Assembly (NCBI RefSeq): GCF_021390395.1
Contig: NZ_JAJUWT010000036.1
Span: 1-64,000 of the forward strand
Origin: Saccharothrix sp. S26
GTDB lineage: Bacteria; Actinomycetota; Actinomycetes; Mycobacteriales; Pseudonocardiaceae
Reading direction: 5' to 3'
Length of the DNA: 64,000 nucleotides
In this document: one piece after another, positions 62,489 to 64,000 of the stretch
Numbering within the stretch: the stretch's first letter is position 1
How the letters are laid out: each line of letters starts with the position of its first letter
The notes under the pieces: model-generated
The model's input: the letters and a program-made list of their open reading frames with translations, nothing else
Told to the model about the DNA's origin: nothing
Database searches by the model: none
Position numbers and translations under genes: made by a program

Positions 62489-64000
62489 GTGTCCAAGCTC
62501 GCAACCGCGGCCAAGCGCCTCCTCGTCGGCAGGCCCTTCCGCAGCGATCGCCTCGCCCACACCCTGCTGCCCAAGCGCATCGCCTTGCCGGTGTTCGCCT
62601 CGGACGCGATGTCGAGCGTGGCCTACGCCCCCGAGGAGATCTTCCTCGTGCTGTCGGTGGCGGGCCTGTCGGCCTACGCGCTGGCGCCGTGGGTGGGCGT
62701 GGCGGTGGTCGTCGTGATGCTCACGGTCGTGGCGAGCTACCGGCAGAACGTGCACGCCTACCCCTCCGGGGGCGGCGACTACGAGGTCGCCACGGTCAAC
62801 CTGGGCCGCAGAGCGGGGCTGACCGTGGCGAGCGCCCTGCTCGTCGACTACATCCTCACGGTCGCCGTCTCCATCTCGTCGGCGGCGGCGAACATCGGGT
62901 CGGCCATCCCGTTCGTCGCCACGCACAAGGCCGAGTTCGCGGTCGTCGCGATCGTCCTGCTCACCGCCGTCAACCTGCGCGGCATCCGCGAGTCCGGCAG
63001 CGCGTTCGCCATCCCGACCTACGCGTTCATGGTCGGCGTGCTCTTCATGATCGTCTACGGCCTGTTCCGGGGCTTCGTCCTGGGTGACGAGATGCGCGCC
63101 GAGAGCGCCGGGCTGGAGCTGCGGGCCGAGGACGACCACCTCATGGGCCTGGCGTTCGTGTTCCTCGTGCTGCGGGCCTTCTCGTCCGGCAGCGCGGCCC
63201 TGACGGGCGTCGAGGCGATCAGCAACGGCGTGCCGGCGTTCCGCAAGCCGAAGTCGCGCAACGCGGCCACCACGCTGCTCATGATGGGCCTGATCGCGGT
63301 CACGATGCTGATGGGCCTGATCGTGCTCGCCCAGCTCACGGGCGTGAAGATGGCCGAGTTCCCGGCGCACCAGCTGGTCGACGCGCCGCCGGGCTACGAG
63401 CAGAAGACGATGGTCGCCCAGATCGCGGGCGCGGTGTTCGAGGGCTTCCCGGTCGGGTTCTACTTCATCACCACGGTCACCGCGCTGATCCTCGTGCTGG
63501 CCGCGAACACCGCCTTCAACGGCTTCCCGGTGCTCGGCTCGATCCTCGCCCAGGACCGCTACCTGCCCCGCCAGCTGCACACCCGCGGCGACCGGCTCGC
63601 GTTCAGCAACGGCATCCTGTTCCTCGCGGGCGCGGCGATCCTGCTGGTCATCGCGTTCGACGCCGAGGTCACCCGCCTGCTCCAGCTCTACATCGTCGGC
63701 GTGTTCGTGTCGTTCACGATGAGCCAGACCGGCATGGTCCGGCACTGGAACCGGCTGCTCGCGACCGAGACCGACCCGACCGCGCGCCGCCGGATGCGCC
63801 GGTCGCAGGCGATCAACACGTTCGGCCTGGCCCTCACCAGCGTCGTGCTGGTCATCGTGCTGATCACCAAGTTCACCAAGGGCGCGTGGATCGCCATCGC
63901 CGCGATGGCCGCCCTCTACGCCCTGATGACGGCGATCCGCCGGCACTACGACCGGGTCGCCGAGGAACTGCGCCAGCAGGAGCGGCAGAAGCTGCTGCCC
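62489..64000 (+). CDS. APC-superfamily permease (runs off window)
   Basis: At least 504 residues, continuing beyond the window. Around 12 transmembrane segments are visible; the N-terminal FASDAMSSVAYAPEEI and SGGGDYEVATVNLG are typical of KUP-like/APC permeases such as mycobacterial Rv2690c and the potassium transporter KimA, so K+ rather than an amino acid may be the substrate. GTG at 62489; a TACGCT hexamer 8 nt upstream suggests a leaderless mRNA. Divergent from the TrkA operon, supporting a potassium role. Confidence 0.85.
   Translation, partial: MSKLATAAKRLLVGRPFRSDRLAHTLLPKRIALPVFASDAMSSVAYAPEEIFLVLSVAGLSAYALAPWVGVAVVVVMLTVVASYRQNVHAYPSGGGDYEVATVNLGRRAGLTVASALLVDYILTVAVSISSAAANIGSAIPFVATHKAEFAVVAIVLLTAVNLRGIRESGSAFAIPTYAFMVGVLFMIVYGLFRGFVLGDEMRAESAGLELRAEDDHLMGLAFVFLVLRAFSSGSAALTGVEAISNGVPAFRKPKSRNAATTLLMMGLIAVTMLMGLIVLAQLTGVKMAEFPAHQLVDAPPGYEQKTMVAQIAGAVFEGFPVGFYFITTVTALILVLAANTAFNGFPVLGSILAQDRYLPRQLHTRGDRLAFSNGILFLAGAAILLVIAFDAEVTRLLQLYIVGVFVSFTMSQTGMVRHWNRLLATETDPTARRRMRRSQAINTFGLALTSVVLVIVLITKFTKGAWIAIAAMAALYALMTAIRRHYDRVAEELRQQERQKLLP

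Overview
The window is high-GC (about 70% or more), densely coded DNA with many GTG starts, 4-bp ATGA/GTGA gene overlaps and actinobacterial marker families (IdeR, SigA, SigB, DUF3039, DUF3093, DUF3099, DUF3159, DUF3558, DUF3710, DUF4193, DUF397). It reads as the chromosome of a filamentous actinomycete, most likely Pseudonocardiaceae (Saccharothrix/Lentzea/Actinosynnema-like); the genus is my inference. No rRNA, tRNA, CRISPR array, transposase or phage gene was seen.

Two layers are visible. A conserved backbone (ideR; sigB; DUF3099, DUF3039 and a BrkB-type membrane protein; sigA, ppgK, an inositol-phosphatase, cei, DUF4193, DUF3093, dut, DUF3710, hydrolase, OB-fold protein, DUF3159, two TrkA proteins and an APC permease) keeps the order I recall for Mycobacterium tuberculosis Rv2711 down to Rv2690c. 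Accessory blocks are inserted into it, mostly between ideR and sigB.

1-9 kb: galK end, ideR, rhodanese, DUF3558 lipoprotein, an AcuC deacetylase with a GNAT/acyl-CoA-synthetase acetyltransferase fusion, an orphan glutamate-type binding lipoprotein and a DasR-like GntR regulator. 9-17 kb: two tandem related membrane/repeat proteins, a DrrAB-like exporter, an HTH/DUF397 module, a decayed TPR gene and an orphan HEAT-repeat protein. 16.5-25.2 kb: an FCD-type GntR gene and a full oxidative hexuronate pathway (uronate dehydrogenase, glucarate dehydratase, 5-dehydro-4-deoxyglucarate dehydratase, 2-oxoglutarate semialdehyde dehydrogenase) with an IclR regulator, an unknown TIM-barrel-like gene, and the remains of a deleted sugar ABC transporter. 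25-32 kb: two sister lipoproteins, an SDR/MerR pair with a MerR-type promoter, a secreted nuclease/phosphatase-jacalin fusion, a methyltransferase, a MarR/SnoaL-like divergent pair with a strong palindrome, and a second HTH/DUF397 module. 32-45 kb: class I fumarase, a phosphotransferase, sigB, dtd, a methyltransferase, a PucR regulator, DUF3099, psuK/psuG, DUF3039, a BrkB protein and a helicase. 45-50 kb: a xylose-type ABC transporter with its ROK regulator. 50-64 kb: DUF7455, a vanadium haloperoxidase-like enzyme, then the sigA-to-APC backbone.

The most unusual structures are the transporter scar at 21.3-21.9 kb, a dispersed intergenic inverted-repeat element present at 25.2 and 38.2 kb, the acetylation/deacetylation pair whose synthetase domain seems to lack its phospho-acceptor histidine, and the MerR-type promoter at 26.5 kb.
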